64,000 bases of DNA from Streptomyces albiflavescens (GTDB taxonomy: Bacteria > Actinomycetota > Actinomycetes > Streptomycetales > Streptomycetaceae), in assembly GCF_014645835.1 (NCBI RefSeq), contig NZ_BMMM01000001.1:124001-188000 (forward strand), written 5' to 3'. Positions 1-9,358 of the stretch are shown here, one piece after another; positions within the stretch are counted from its first letter, which is position 1; each line of letters opens with the position of its first letter. The notes beneath the pieces are model-generated. The model had not been told where the DNA came from. It was given only the letters and a program-made list of their open reading frames with translations, and ran no database searches. The translations under genes were made by a program, and so were the position numbers.

Positions 1-2
1 AG

Positions 3-394
3 CTGGCCGTGCTGGTGCTGACATCGTTCGACGACGAGGACGCCCTGCTCGACGCGCCGGCGCTGCGGGTTATGTGCGCAAGCAGATCAAGGGCTCCGAT
101 CTGACATCGGCTGTGCGCACCGTCGCCTCGGGCTGGTCCATGCTCGATCCCGCGACGACCGCCCGGCTGATGCGCTCCCTTCGCGCGGTCCCGCCGATGC
201 TCCGGCCACCGCCCCCGAACTGGCCGGCCTTTCACCGCGTGAGCGGGACATCCTCGCGCTCATCGGGGACGGCCTTACCAACCGTCAGATCGGCAAGAAG
301 CTCTACCTCTCGGAGAAGACGGTCAAGAACCGCATTTCCCGGCCGCTGGCCAAGCTGGGCGTCCACCGCCGGGTCAGGCGGCGGTTCTCGCCTC
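3..394 (+). pseudogene. Decayed DevR/NarL-type response regulator, 3' part
   Basis: The window opens inside a response regulator closely resembling the intact one at 3165-3857. Three frames must be joined: the receiver end (LTSFDDEDALLDA) at about 3-58, the linker region starting KQIKGSDLTSAVRTVA from about 77, and the LuxR-type DNA-binding domain (SPRERDILALIGDGLTNRQI) from about 193. Each join is a small indel, and the family C-terminus is lost where the hairpin element at 395-563 begins. It is therefore a dead paralogue of devR; the 5' end lies outside the window. The frame order and matches are seen directly, and functional loss is inferred from two frameshifts plus truncation. Confidence 0.85.
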
Positions 395-563
395 CTAGTG
401 CCGCGGCAGGCAACGTTTGCCCGTCAAGGAGCGGCGTCCGGTGCGTGCTCTCGGCGTGCCGGGTGCAAGCCCTCGTACTGGATGTACTTGGGCTTGTGCC
501 CGGTGCGGCGAGAGTGTGTGCCGGGCGTCGCGACGGGGCGAACGTTGCCTGTCGCGGCACTAG
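395..563. mobile_element. MITE-like long imperfect palindrome, 169 bp
   Basis: The whole segment is close to its own reverse complement. The left arm begins CTAGTGCCGCGGCAGGCAAC and the right arm ends in the complement of nearly the same sequence, with few mismatches in the outer 26 bp. The similarity continues inward to a short centre near 479. It begins and ends with CTAG, which may be a target duplication or part of the terminal repeat; because CTAG is itself palindromic the two cannot be separated. No transposase is encoded. It sits exactly where the response regulator remnant loses homology, which suggests insertion into that gene or its tail. It could instead be a large transcriptional hairpin. 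Confidence 0.7.
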
Positions 564-735
564 CTGGACCAGCCCGATTCCGGTGAGCGTCCCCCGAGGT
601 GACACACAGCTGGGCCATCCGGCGCCGCGAGAGGCCTCACGGCCCCTCCTGCCGCCACTCCCGGACGCCTCACGCTGGGAGCGCCAACCGAAAAGCCCCG
701 CCGCCCGCGCGGCGCGGGGCCGGGAGGAGTTCCCG

Positions 736-1737
736 ATGAGTACCCCGACGCTCGACGTCCCGACCCTGGAGACCCTGGTCTCCGCGGCTGTTGCCGCCCC
801 CTCGATCCACAACACTCAGCCCTGGCGCTTCCGGCTCGACCGGGACACCGTTGCCCTGGAGATCCGCGCCGCTACGAGCCGCGGTCTGCGTTACGCCGAT
901 CCGGCCGGGCGCGCCCTGCACGTCTCCGTCGGCTGCGCCCTCCTCAATCTGCAGGTGGCGGTCACGCACTTCGGCTGGGAACCGGTGACCCGCCTGCTGC
1001 CCCGTCCCGACGAGCCGGACCTCCTTGGCACCGTACGCCTCGGCGGCCCCGCCAGGACTCCCTCGCCCGCGCACCTGTACGCCGCTCTGTGGCGTCGGCA
1101 CAGCAGCCGTCTCCCCTTCTCTGAGCGGCCGTTGCCCGCCGCCGTACTCACTGAACTCGCCGAGGCCGCCCACACCGAAGGCGCGCGGTTGAGCCGTCCC
1201 TCGCCCCGTGAAACCGACCGCCTGCTGCAGATCACCACCGAGGCGGAACACCGCAACACCGCCGACCCCGACAGGGCTGCGGAAAGTCGCCGCTGGGTGC
1301 ACGAGCCGGACCGCACGGCCTTGGGAATGCCGCCGGAGGCTCTGGGACCACAGGATTTCCGGGAGCGCGTCCCCATGCGGGACTTTCACGCCCACCGGCA
1401 CCCGGCCGTGCTGGCCGCGCGCCTCTTCGAGAAGCAGCCGTCGATCGTCGTGCTGTCCACGGCTCACGATCGGCGGACCGACTGGCTGCGCGCCGGGCAG
1501 GCGCTCGAACGCGTCCTGCTGGTGGCCACCGCCCATGGCATACGGGCGTCGCTGCTGCACCAAGGACTGGAGTGGCCCGATCTGCGCGAGCAGCTCGTAC
1601 CGCCGACGAGCGACCGGCGCGATCACGCGCAGATGATGATCCGCCTGGGGTACGGCCCGGAGGGGCCCCGTTCGCCCCGTCGCACGGCGCAGCGGACACT
1701 GGCCGAGGCTGAAGAAGCGCCTTCGGTCTCCCGCTGA
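736..1737 (+). CDS. Acg-family nitroreductase-like protein
   Basis: A 333-residue protein of the Acg family (M. tuberculosis Rv2032-like), flavin-fold proteins of the DosR regulon that are thought to sequester or store FMN rather than act as classical nitroreductases. The N-terminal AAPSIHNTQPWRF motif is the family hallmark, and the C-terminal half carries the second nitroreductase-like lobe (WLRAGQALERVLLVAT). The ATG at 736 is chosen because GGGAGGAG lies seven bases before it and family homology begins there; the open frame continues upstream only through the mini-element. It has a paralogue at 23033-24028. The product is cytoplasmic and its function is inferred from family and neighbourhood. 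Confidence 0.88.
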   Translation: MSTPTLDVPTLETLVSAAVAAPSIHNTQPWRFRLDRDTVALEIRAATSRGLRYADPAGRALHVSVGCALLNLQVAVTHFGWEPVTRLLPRPDEPDLLGTVRLGGPARTPSPAHLYAALWRRHSSRLPFSERPLPAAVLTELAEAAHTEGARLSRPSPRETDRLLQITTEAEHRNTADPDRAAESRRWVHEPDRTALGMPPEALGPQDFRERVPMRDFHAHRHPAVLAARLFEKQPSIVVLSTAHDRRTDWLRAGQALERVLLVATAHGIRASLLHQGLEWPDLREQLVPPTSDRRDHAQMMIRLGYGPEGPRSPRRTAQRTLAEAEEAPSVSR

Positions 1738-1996
1738 AGCCGGCAAGCGCCTTCAGTCTCCCTCCACGCCAGGCCGAACGCCGATCCTGCCCTGCTACCG
1801 CTCCGCCTTCGATGCCCTGACCGACTGACTCGCCTAACCAGGGCACACCCTGTGATGCGGTCATCGCGCTGATCTCCTTCCAGAACTTGGTCCTCTGGAA
1901 AGATCAGCCGGGGGACGCTGCGCAACCGCGTGTTGCCGCCGACCGGCCGCGATGCCCAGGTCGGCGGCCACCTGCCGCCTCTCGATTCTCGGTCTG

Positions 1997-3025
1997 TCAG
2001 GTCTGCGGAAGCCGGGCGGCTACGTACTCGGTGAGGTCGAGAAGGCGGTTGGTGTACCCCCACTCGTTGTCGTACCAGCCAAAGACCTTGACCAGTTCGC
2101 CGTGCACCTGGGTGAGCGGGGCGTCCAGGACGCACGAGGCAGGGTCGCCGACGATGTCTCGGGAGACGATCGGGGCATCGGACACACGCAGGATCCCCTT
2201 GAGCGGTCCGTCGGCGGCTTGGCGGAACGCGGCGTTGAGCTCGTCCGCGGTCGCGGGCCGGTTCAGCACCACGGTCAGGTCCGTCAACGAGCCGTCCACG
2301 ACCGGCACACGGACGGCGATGCCGTCCAGAGTGCCCGCAAGCTCCGGCAGGACAAGACCGACCGCGCGGGCTGCGCCGGTACTGGTCGGGATGATGTTCA
2401 CGGCGGCCGACCGGCCGCGGCGCGGGTCCTTGTGCGGGCCGTCCAGGACCACTTGGTCGTTGGTATAGCCGTGGATGGTGGTCATCAGGCCCTTGTCGAT
2501 GCCGAACTGCTCGTCCAGCACCTTCACCATGGGTGCCACGCAGTTGGTGGTGCAGGAGGCGTTGGAGACCACGTGGTCCCGCTCCGGGGCGTACGTGTCC
2601 TCGTTGACACCCATGACCAGGGTGGCGTCGACTCCCTTGCCCGGTACGGACAGCAGTACCTTGCGCGCGCCGGTCTTCAGGTGCAGTCCGGCGTCCTCGC
2701 GGGTGCGGAAGCGGCCGGTCGACTCGATGACCACGTCCACGTCGAGCTTGCCCCAGGCCAGGGCTCCGGGGTCTCCTTCCGCGGATACCGTGATGCGATG
2801 CCCGTCGACGGTGAGTGAGGTGTCGTCGTGCTCGACGGTGCGGCGTAGTCGGCCGTAGGTCGAGTCGTACTCCAACAGGTGGGCCAGCGCCGCCGGGGAG
2901 GTGAGGTCGTTGACCGCCACCACCTCGACCTGCGTGCCGTTCCCACTCTCTGCGCGCTCCAGGACGCAGCGCAGATAGTTGCGCCCGATGCGGCCGAAGC
3001 CGTTGATTCCCACCCGCACGCTCAT
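1997..3025 (-). CDS. gap: Glyceraldehyde-3-phosphate dehydrogenase, type I
   Basis: A 342-residue, full-length NAD-dependent GAPDH that converts glyceraldehyde-3-phosphate to 1,3-bisphosphoglycerate in glycolysis. The Rossmann start is VGINGFGRIGRN, the catalytic cysteine lies in NASCTTNCVAP, and the C-terminal VFGWYDNEWGY motif is present. The start ATG at 3025 follows GGGAGGACAACGGAC. The gene is probably an extra isoenzyme serving low-oxygen glycolysis, given its place beside devR and the fermentative genes. A palindrome-like site at 3120-3133 lies 95 nt upstream. There are no oddities in the coding sequence. Confidence 0.96.
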   Translation of the reverse strand: MSVRVGINGFGRIGRNYLRCVLERAESGNGTQVEVVAVNDLTSPAALAHLLEYDSTYGRLRRTVEHDDTSLTVDGHRITVSAEGDPGALAWGKLDVDVVIESTGRFRTREDAGLHLKTGARKVLLSVPGKGVDATLVMGVNEDTYAPERDHVVSNASCTTNCVAPMVKVLDEQFGIDKGLMTTIHGYTNDQVVLDGPHKDPRRGRSAAVNIIPTSTGAARAVGLVLPELAGTLDGIAVRVPVVDGSLTDLTVVLNRPATADELNAAFRQAADGPLKGILRVSDAPIVSRDIVGDPASCVLDAPLTQVHGELVKVFGWYDNEWGYTNRLLDLTEYVAARLPQT

Positions 3026-3119
3026 GTCCGTTGTCCTCCCGATCGGTCCGCGTCTGGTGTGCGCTGCCAGCCTGCTCGCAGGGATCGGATCGGGCTTGGG
3101 CCGTACGGGGGCCGGGTGA

Positions 3120-3133
3120 GGGACGTTCGGGCC
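3120..3133. promoter_or_regulatory. Candidate dormancy-box palindrome upstream of gap
   Basis: GGGACGTTCGGGCC, an imperfect match to the recurring GGGCCGNNCGGCCC motif, lies 95 nt before the gap start codon. A second related sequence, GGGCCGTACGGGGGCC, lies at 3098-3113. The role is inferred from recurrence in this window. Confidence 0.4.
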
Positions 3134-3164
3134 AGTGGACCGCGGCCCCGTACAACAAGGCGTC

Positions 3165-3857
3165 TCAGTGCCTGTCCTGCTTCAGCCGTTCCTGTGCCTG
3201 GGTGGCGATGACCGCGGCTTGGATGCGCCGGTCCACGCCGAGTTTGGCCAGCAGGCGGGAGATGTGGTTCTTGACGGTCTTCTCGGCGAGGTAGAGCCGC
3301 TGGCCGATCTGACGGTTGGTCAGGCCTTCGCCGATCAGGGCGAGGATCTCCCGCTCGCGTCCGGTCAGGTCCGGCAGGGCGTCCGGTTCGGGTTCCTTGG
3401 TCTGCTCGCCGCGCAGACGGGCCATCAGCTTGCTGGTGGCGCTGGAGTCGAGCAGGGACTGGCCGGCCGCCACCGTGCGCACCGCCGACACCAGGTCCGA
3501 GCCCTGGATCTGCTTCAGTACGTAGCCGGACGCGCCGGCCATGATCGAGTCGAGCAGCGCCTCCTCGTCGTCGAAGGAGGTGAGCATCAGGCAGGCAAGG
3601 TCGGGCATGCGCGAGCGCAGTTCCCGGCAGACGGTCACGCCGTCGCCGTCGGGCAGGCGGACGTCGAGCACGGCCACGTCCGGGCGCAGGGCGGGGACGC
3701 GGACCAGAGCCTGTTCGACGGTGGCGGCCTCGCCGACCACGGTGATGTCCGGCTGGTCGTCCAGCAGGTCGTGCACCCCTCGCCGTACGACCTCATGGTC
3801 GTCCAGCAGAAAGACCCGGATCGGGGCCTTGGGGGCGGTCTGCTCGCTGTCCGTCAT
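3165..3857 (-). CDS. DevR/DosR (OsdR)-like response regulator
   Basis: A 230-residue NarL/FixJ-type response regulator. The receiver domain (residues about 12-130) has the acidic pair LLDDHE, the phosphoacceptor Asp65 in [11 protein letters not shown], and the switch Thr and Lys in LTSFDD and YVLKQ. The LuxR-type HTH (about 160-215) reads [20 protein letters not shown]. The closest known relatives are mycobacterial DevR/DosR and S. coelicolor OsdR, which control hypoxia and stress genes. The start ATG at 3857 follows ACAGGAGCCGTTG. Its likely sensor kinase is the GAF kinase at 24556-26298, about 21 kb away and not in the same operon. A perfect-class palindrome at 3966-3979 suggests autoregulation. 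Confidence 0.92.
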   Translation of the reverse strand: MTDSEQTAPKAPIRVFLLDDHEVVRRGVHDLLDDQPDITVVGEAATVEQALVRVPALRPDVAVLDVRLPDGDGVTVCRELRSRMPDLACLMLTSFDDEEALLDSIMAGASGYVLKQIQGSDLVSAVRTVAAGQSLLDSSATSKLMARLRGEQTKEPEPDALPDLTGREREILALIGEGLTNRQIGQRLYLAEKTVKNHISRLLAKLGVDRRIQAAVIATQAQERLKQDRH

Positions 3858-3965
3858 CAACGGCTCCTGTCCTGCGTCGTCCCTGTCCTGGTCCGGAATC
3901 CACCTGCTGGGTGGGACCGGCCCTCTCCTGTCGCAGATCTTGCGCGATCCCGGGGCGAACTCCCA

Positions 3966-3979
3966 GGGCCGGTCGGCCC
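3966..3979. promoter_or_regulatory. Candidate DevR-box in the devR promoter
   Basis: GGGCCGGTCGGCCC lies 109 nt upstream of devR and about 32 nt upstream of the divergent USP remnant. It is one of the best copies of the palindrome repeated across the window. Autoregulation is an inference. Confidence 0.55.
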
Positions 3980-4010
3980 GTTTTCCTCTGGTGTTCCGCC
4001 GTTCCATGGG

Positions 4011-4312
4011 ATGTCCGCTTCCGGCGCCTACCCAGATCCGGCCGCTACCACCGTCGGTCCGGACAGCTCCGCCGAGATTCTGGCCGCAGCCGACCGCGCC
4101 GCCCGTGAGACACAGCGCCGCACGCCGCCTCCGCATCTGGTGCACGCCTGGATCCGGCAGCCACACGATGGGCCCGCCGCGCGGGGACCTGGACACCACA
4201 GATGCTGGTGGTGGGCTCCAACGGCCACGGCGCCGTCGCCGGTCTCCTGCTCGACTCCGTCGGGCAACAGGTGCTCGTCCGGGTCCGGCGCCCGGTGGTG
4301 ATGGTGCCGTCG
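4011..4312 (+). pseudogene. Universal stress protein remnant
   Basis: The 5' part encodes the USP start region ([19 protein letters not shown], then LVHAWIRQP) and, after a frame change and a large deletion, the 3' part at about 4202-4310 encodes the USP ATP-loop end ([20 protein letters not shown], then RRPVVMVPS). Roughly 200 residues are missing between them compared with the double-domain USPs elsewhere in the window. It is divergent from devR and shares the palindrome at 3966-3979. Confidence 0.7.
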
Positions 4313-4427
4313 AACGCTCGATCGGCCGCCGAGCACGACGGTGGTCCGATTGTCCACGCCGTGCTGCTTCACGCAGCTGCCCCGGCCGCAATCCCGCACG
4401 ACTGCGGGCCGTTTTCGTCGGGCTTGA

Positions 4428-4442
4428 GGGCCAAGCGGCCCC
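4428..4442. promoter_or_regulatory. Candidate DevR-box upstream of alcohol dehydrogenase
   Basis: GGGCCAAGCGGCCCC lies 89 nt before the alcohol dehydrogenase start and matches the repeated palindrome with one asymmetric half. The role is inferred. Confidence 0.45.
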
Positions 4443-4530
4443 ACCGCCGAGGCCGTCCAGTACCTGCCGCCGCGCCAGGGTCCGTTCGACGCTGGACGCG
4501 CACCGAACAGCCAGACCTGAGGAGCGTCAG

Positions 4531-5541
4531 ATGAAGGCAGCAGTCGTCCGGTCATTCGGCCGGCCGCTCGTGATCGAAGAGCGCCCCGACCCGGAGCCAG
4601 GCCCTGGCCAGGTCCGTATCCGTGTCGAGGCGTCCGGGCTGTGCCACACCGATATCCACGCCGCGATGGGCGACTGGCCGGTCAAGCCCACCCCACCTTT
4701 CGTCCCGGGCCATGAGGGTGTCGGCATCGTGGAGGCGCTCGGCGAGGGGGTGACCCACCTCGCTGTCGGTCAACGCGTGGCCGTTCCCTGGCTGGGATGG
4801 GCCTGTGGGCGCTGCGAGTACTGTCTGTCCGGCAGGGAGACGTTGTGCGAGCAGCAGCGGAACACCGGCTACAGCGTGGACGGCGGGTATGCCGAGAAGA
4901 TGCTCGCGCCCGCCGACTTCGCCGCGCCGGTCCCCGACGGCATCGACCCGTGCGACGCGGCCCCGCTGACCTGCGCCGGTGTGACCACGTACAAGGCCCT
5001 CAAGATCGCGGGGGTCCGTCCGACCCAGCTGGTCGCGATCTCCGGCGTCGGCGGCCTCGGCCACCTCGCCGTGCAGTACTCAAAGATCGCCGGGGCGACC
5101 GTCGCCGCGATCGACGTCACCGACGACAAGCTCGAACTCGCCCGGGAACTGGGCGCCGACATCCTCATCGACGCCCGTAAGGAGGACCCGGCCGAGGTCC
5201 TGAAGCAGCACGGCGGGGCGCACGCCGCCCTTGCGCTGGCGGTCAACGAGCAGGCCTTCGTCTCCGTGTACGGCGGTCTGCGGCGCGGCGGCAAGCTGGT
5301 CATGGTCGCCCTGCCCGCCGGCGGCACCATTCAGGTGCCGATCTTCGACACCGTCCTGAACGGCACCTCCGTCATCGGCTCGATCGTCGGCACCCGGCAG
5401 GACCTGGACGAAGTGTTCCGACTGCACGCCGCCGGGCGCACCCAGGTGATCTACGAGACCCGCCCTCTGGACACCGTCAACGACTCCATCGCCGAGGTCC
5501 TCGACGGACGGGTCAAGGCACGCATCGTATTCGAGATGTGA
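4531..5541 (+). CDS. Zinc-dependent alcohol dehydrogenase
   Basis: A 336-residue medium-chain (AdhP/AdhA-like) alcohol dehydrogenase that interconverts alcohols and aldehydes with NAD(H). Catalytic zinc ligands are seen in GLCHTDIHAAMGDW and GHEGVG. The structural-zinc cysteine cluster is CGRCEYCLSGRETLC, and the coenzyme fold motif is GVGGLGHLA. The start ATG follows GAGGAGCGTCAG. It is followed after about 100 nt by ppdK on the same strand, so the two may be co-transcribed. In a hypoxic setting its likely role is NADH re-oxidation to ethanol (inference). A truncated paralogue lies at 28448-28730. Confidence 0.93.
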   Translation: MKAAVVRSFGRPLVIEERPDPEPGPGQVRIRVEASGLCHTDIHAAMGDWPVKPTPPFVPGHEGVGIVEALGEGVTHLAVGQRVAVPWLGWACGRCEYCLSGRETLCEQQRNTGYSVDGGYAEKMLAPADFAAPVPDGIDPCDAAPLTCAGVTTYKALKIAGVRPTQLVAISGVGGLGHLAVQYSKIAGATVAAIDVTDDKLELARELGADILIDARKEDPAEVLKQHGGAHAALALAVNEQAFVSVYGGLRRGGKLVMVALPAGGTIQVPIFDTVLNGTSVIGSIVGTRQDLDEVFRLHAAGRTQVIYETRPLDTVNDSIAEVLDGRVKARIVFEM

Positions 5542-5642
5542 GCCCCTGCTGCCTGACGCCGCACGTCGTGCGCCACCCTGCCACGACGCGCGGCGGAGGA
5601 CCGGTCCCAATTCTTTCGGAAGCCGGAAGGAACAGCACCGTC

Positions 5643-8327
5643 ATGGTCCAGTACGTGTACGAGTTCAGCGAGGGCGACCGCAACATGGCCGGCCTGCTCG
5701 GCGGCAAGGGCGCCAACCTGGCCGAGATGACCCGAATGGGTCTGCCGGTGCCGCCCGGCTTCACGGTCACCACCGAGGCCTGCCGGGCCTTCCTCACCAC
5801 CGGGGCCGAGCCGACGGGACTGGCCCTCGAGGTCTCCGACCATCTGACGACTCTGGAACAGGCCGCCGGACGGCGGCTGGGGCAGCGGGACGAACCGCTG
5901 CTGCTCTCCGTCCGTTCCGGGGCCCGCTTCTCCATGCCCGGCATGATGGAAACGATCCTGGACATCGGCCTGAACGACGACTCGGTGCTCGGCCTGGCGA
6001 AGTCGTCCGGGAACGAGCGCTTCGCTTGGGACTCCTACCGCCGTCTCGTGCAGATGTTCGGCAGCACGGTCATGGGCGTCGACAGCGCGCGGTTCGAGAA
6101 CGCCATGGCCCGCCTCAAGGAGGCGCGCGGCGCGGCCGACGACCTGCAGCTGGACGCGACCGACCTCTCGCGGCTCGTCGAGGCCTACAAGGAGCTGATC
6201 CGCCAGGAGACCGGCGAGGACTTCCCGCAGGCTCCGGCAGAGCAGTTGCGGCGGGCGATCCTCGCCGTCTTCGAATCCTGGAACGGCGAGCGCGCCCGGC
6301 TCTACCGGCGTCGCGAGCACATACCCGACGACCTGGGCACCGCGGTCAATCTGCAGCGCATGGTCTTCGGCAACCTGGGATCCGACTCCGGCAGCGGAGT
6401 CGCTTTCACCCGTGACCCGGCCACCGGCCGCCGCGGCCTGTACGGCGACTATCTGCCCAACGCGCAGGGCGAAGACGTCGTCGCGGGCATCCGCAACACC
6501 GTTGCACTGACCGACCTGGAGCACCTGGATCCCCGGTCGTACGCCCAACTGTGCGGCCACCTGCGGACGTTGGAGAACCACTACCGGGATCTGTGCGACA
6601 TCGAGTTCACCATCGAGCGCGGCACGCTGTGGATGCTGCAGACCCGGGTCGGCAAGCGTACCGCCGAGGCCGCGTTCGCGATCGCCGCCGAGCTGGTGGA
6701 CGAGGATCTGATCACCCCCGACGAGGGCCTGGCCCGCGTCAGCGGGGACGGGCTCGCCCGACTGATGTTCCCCCGCTTCGACACCTCAGCGGTCGGCGAC
6801 GCGCTCGCGCACGGCATCCCGGCCTCGCCGGGCGCCGCCGTAGGCGCGGTGGTGTTCGACTCCGCCGAGGCGGTCCGCCGGGCCTCCACCGGGGAGAAGG
6901 TCGTCCTCGTACGGCAGGAGACGACCCCCGACGACCTGCCCGGCATGGTCGCCGCCCAGGCCGTCCTGACCAGTCGCGGCGGCAAGACCAGCCACGCGGC
7001 CGTGGTCGCCCGCGGCATGGGCAAGGTGTGCGTGTGCGGTGCCGAGGAGATCACCGTGGACACGCAGAAGCGCCGCTTCAGGGTGGGCGACACCATCGTC
7101 GAAGAGGGCACGGTCATCTCCGTCGACGGCTCCGAGGGCACCGTCTACTCAGGCGCAGCTCCGCTGGTCGACTCCGCAGTGATGCGGTACTTCGAAACCG
7201 GCGAGCGCTCGGCCGGGCTGGTCGACGCCGTGGTGGGCGCCATGCAACAGGCTGATGGTGTACGGCGGTTGGGGGTGCGGGCGAATGCGGACAACCCCGA
7301 AGACGCCGCCCGAGCCCGCCGGTTCGGCGCCGAGGGCATCGGGCTGTGCCGCACCGAGCACATGTTCCTCGGCGACCGGCGGCAGCTGGTCGAGGCGATG
7401 ATCTTGGCCCGCGCCGACGCCGAACGTGAGCGGGCGCTCGACGCGCTCCTCCCGCTGCAACGGCGGGACTTCGTCGGCATCCTGGCGGCAATGGACGGTC
7501 TGCCGGTCACCGTCCGTCTCCTGGATCCGCCACTGCACGAGTTCCTGCCCGACCGCACGGAACTCGCCGTGCGTATCGCCGCCGCTGAGGCGCACGGCAA
7601 GGCGCCCAGCACGCACGACGCCGAGCTGCTCGACGCCGTGAACCGCATGCACGAGGAGAACCCGATGCTGGGCCTGCGCGGCGTACGTCTGGGGCTGGTG
7701 GCTCCGGGCCTGATCGCCATGCAGGTGCGGGCGATCGCCGAGGCGGTCGTGGAACGCAAGCGGGCCGGCGGCGATCCGCGGGCGGAGATCATGGTTCCGC
7801 TGATCGACACGGTCGAGGAACTGCGACTCGTGCGGGAGGAGATCGAGCGAGTACTGGCCGAGGTCAGCAAGGTCACCGGCGTCCTTGTCGATTGCCCGGT
7901 CGGCACGATGATCGAGCTGCCCAGGGCGGCCCTCACCGCCGGCCGGATCGCCCAGGAAGCGCAATTCTTCTCCTTCGGCACGAACGATCTCACCCAGACC
8001 ACATGGGGCTTCTCCCGCGACGACGTCGAGGCAGCGTTCTTCTCCGCGTATCTCGACAAGGGCATCTTCAAGGTGTCCCCCTTCGAGACGATCGACCGCG
8101 AAGGCGTGGGACGCCTGGTCGAGATCGCGGTCGCCGAGGGCCGCGCCGCTCGGCCCGGACTGAAGATCGGAGTCTGCGGCGAGCATGGCGGCGACCCGGA
8201 CTCGGTGCACTTCTTCCACAGCGCGGGACTCGACTACGTCTCCTGCTCGCCGTTCCGCGTCCCCGTCGCCCGCCTGGAGGCCGGGCGGGCCGCACTCCCC
8301 GAGACGGAGGCCGGCGACAGCAGGTGA
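5643..8327 (+). CDS. ppdK: Pyruvate, phosphate dikinase
   Basis: An 894-residue, full-length PPDK that interconverts pyruvate, ATP and phosphate with PEP, AMP and PPi. The order is the N-terminal nucleotide-binding domain (GGKGANLAEMTRMGLPVPPG near residue 20), the phosphohistidine swivel domain (TSRGGKTSHAAVVARGMGK) and the C-terminal PEP/pyruvate TIM barrel with the catalytic Cys in GVCGEHGGDP. The start ATG at 5643 follows GGAAGGAACAGCACCGTC. PPDK can favour PPi-based ATP economy during oxygen limitation; S. coelicolor's dormancy cluster also carries a PPDK gene (established, from memory). It is probably expressed with the upstream alcohol dehydrogenase gene. Confidence 0.97.
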   Translation: MVQYVYEFSEGDRNMAGLLGGKGANLAEMTRMGLPVPPGFTVTTEACRAFLTTGAEPTGLALEVSDHLTTLEQAAGRRLGQRDEPLLLSVRSGARFSMPGMMETILDIGLNDDSVLGLAKSSGNERFAWDSYRRLVQMFGSTVMGVDSARFENAMARLKEARGAADDLQLDATDLSRLVEAYKELIRQETGEDFPQAPAEQLRRAILAVFESWNGERARLYRRREHIPDDLGTAVNLQRMVFGNLGSDSGSGVAFTRDPATGRRGLYGDYLPNAQGEDVVAGIRNTVALTDLEHLDPRSYAQLCGHLRTLENHYRDLCDIEFTIERGTLWMLQTRVGKRTAEAAFAIAAELVDEDLITPDEGLARVSGDGLARLMFPRFDTSAVGDALAHGIPASPGAAVGAVVFDSAEAVRRASTGEKVVLVRQETTPDDLPGMVAAQAVLTSRGGKTSHAAVVARGMGKVCVCGAEEITVDTQKRRFRVGDTIVEEGTVISVDGSEGTVYSGAAPLVDSAVMRYFETGERSAGLVDAVVGAMQQADGVRRLGVRANADNPEDAARARRFGAEGIGLCRTEHMFLGDRRQLVEAMILARADAERERALDALLPLQRRDFVGILAAMDGLPVTVRLLDPPLHEFLPDRTELAVRIAAAEAHGKAPSTHDAELLDAVNRMHEENPMLGLRGVRLGLVAPGLIAMQVRAIAEAVVERKRAGGDPRAEIMVPLIDTVEELRLVREEIERVLAEVSKVTGVLVDCPVGTMIELPRAALTAGRIAQEAQFFSFGTNDLTQTTWGFSRDDVEAAFFSAYLDKGIFKVSPFETIDREGVGRLVEIAVAEGRAARPGLKIGVCGEHGGDPDSVHFFHSAGLDYVSCSPFRVPVARLEAGRAALPETEAGDSR

Positions 8328-8384
8328 CCGGAGGCCCGACCTCTCCTGCTGCGCTGAGACACCTCACGGCGACCGTCGGCCAGC

Positions 8385-8580
8385 AATCCAGCTCGGTGTA
8401 CATGCCGACCGTGTAGTGACCGGCGAAGTTGCAGACCAACTCATAACGGCCGGGCTGCAGCGTCACCGTGGTCCAGGCCATCACGCCGGTCGCGATGCCG
8501 TTCCCCTCCCCCGCACCGCAACTGCGCGAAGCCTCACCCAGGCTCCCCGACTCATTGACCCGCCCACCAGAACCATAGAA
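8385..8580 (-). pseudogene. Cupredoxin-like copper protein, C-terminal remnant
   Basis: On the minus strand the frame reads VTLQPGRYELVCNFAGHYT followed by VGMYTELD, the conserved C-terminal end of small secreted cupredoxin-like proteins (Cys-x-x-x-x-His-x-x-x-Met copper ligands). Nothing resembling the N-terminal signal peptide or first strands is found upstream, and the frame runs on past the expected end. It is best read as a degraded fragment. Confidence 0.5.
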
Positions 8581-9036
8581 GCGCGCGCGGGCCTGCGCGG
8601 ATGTATCGCATCGTCCAGCGCAATGCGCACTTACTGGCGGGCCTCCGAAGTCACCCGCGCCGGCGGCCGCTTCGCACAGCACATAGCACCCACGGCACAG
8701 CGATCCTGGCCGAGGTGAACGAATCCGACACCCAGGCCCTGGTGGTACTGCTGGTGTGCGCCGCGTCCGGTGCACGAGCGCGGAGGCTCCGCCGACGCGC
8801 AACACGGGTAACGGCGGCCCCGATCCCCGTCGGCGCGCGCCCGCCTCGTTCGCCCGTCGTCCCCTGTCACCTGTTTCTCTTCATGTTTTGGGGCGAGCGC
8901 GGGGGCGTGCAGAGGGGGATGTCGGGCTTCCGACCACGGCCAGACGGGCGTGGTGACCTGTGGATATGCCGCCCACGGCGTGGCAGCACGCTGTCAGTTG
9001 TCGGAGGGGATATCGGCGGGGATGTCGGCCTGGTCG
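8581..9036. other. Intergenic stretch without a recognisable gene
   Basis: About 450 bp between two minus-strand remnants. Open frames exist on both strands, as expected at this GC content, but none resembles a known family or has a convincing ribosome binding site. Confidence 0.5.
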
Positions 9037-9345
9037 TCAGGGGTGTTGTCGCATCGTGACCGTGGTCGGGCCATCATGGTCGGCGGTCGGGTCGGGGTCG
9101 GATGCTGGTGTGGCCGGTACACGCGGCGCCGGACAGGACGGCGCCGCCCCGTTGCCCCATGGGCGTCTGCCGGAGCCTTGCAGGTCGTAGCCCCAGCGGT
9201 CGGCGACGGCATCGATGAGGAGCAGTCCGCGGCCCGACTCGTCGTCCTCATCGGTCTGGCTGAGCGCCGGCAGGCGCGACGGTTCTTCGTCCGCGACCCC
9301 GACACGTACCCGTGTCGCGCTCGGCCGAGATCTGGGGCGTGAGAG
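9037..9345 (-). pseudogene. ATP-binding (HATPase, RsbW-like) regulator remnant
   Basis: Read on the minus strand, the sequence encodes the 3' half of a streptomycete serine-kinase-like ATP-binding protein: SATRVRVGVADEEPSRLPAL, then the G2-box-like DESGRGLLLIDAVADRWGY. A stop codon lies just upstream of this stretch and no start codon precedes it, so the N-terminal half with the N-box is missing. Such proteins normally stand next to an HTH regulator, which fits the broken gene at 9359-10300 on the other strand. Confidence 0.65.
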
Positions 9346-9358
9346 TTACCGTGCGTGA

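Noticed and set aside
691..720. GC hairpin preceded by AAAA just before the first Acg-family gene, resembling a terminator read on the minus strand
   Set aside because: No minus-strand gene ends there and the hairpin overlaps the region of the plus-strand ribosome binding site; it may be a 5' UTR structure, so no feature was assigned.
1716..1770. Near-duplicate of AAGCGCCTTCNGTCTCCC around the stop of the first Acg-family gene
   Set aside because: Only two imperfect copies of under 20 bp; they could be a chance or tail duplication without further evidence.
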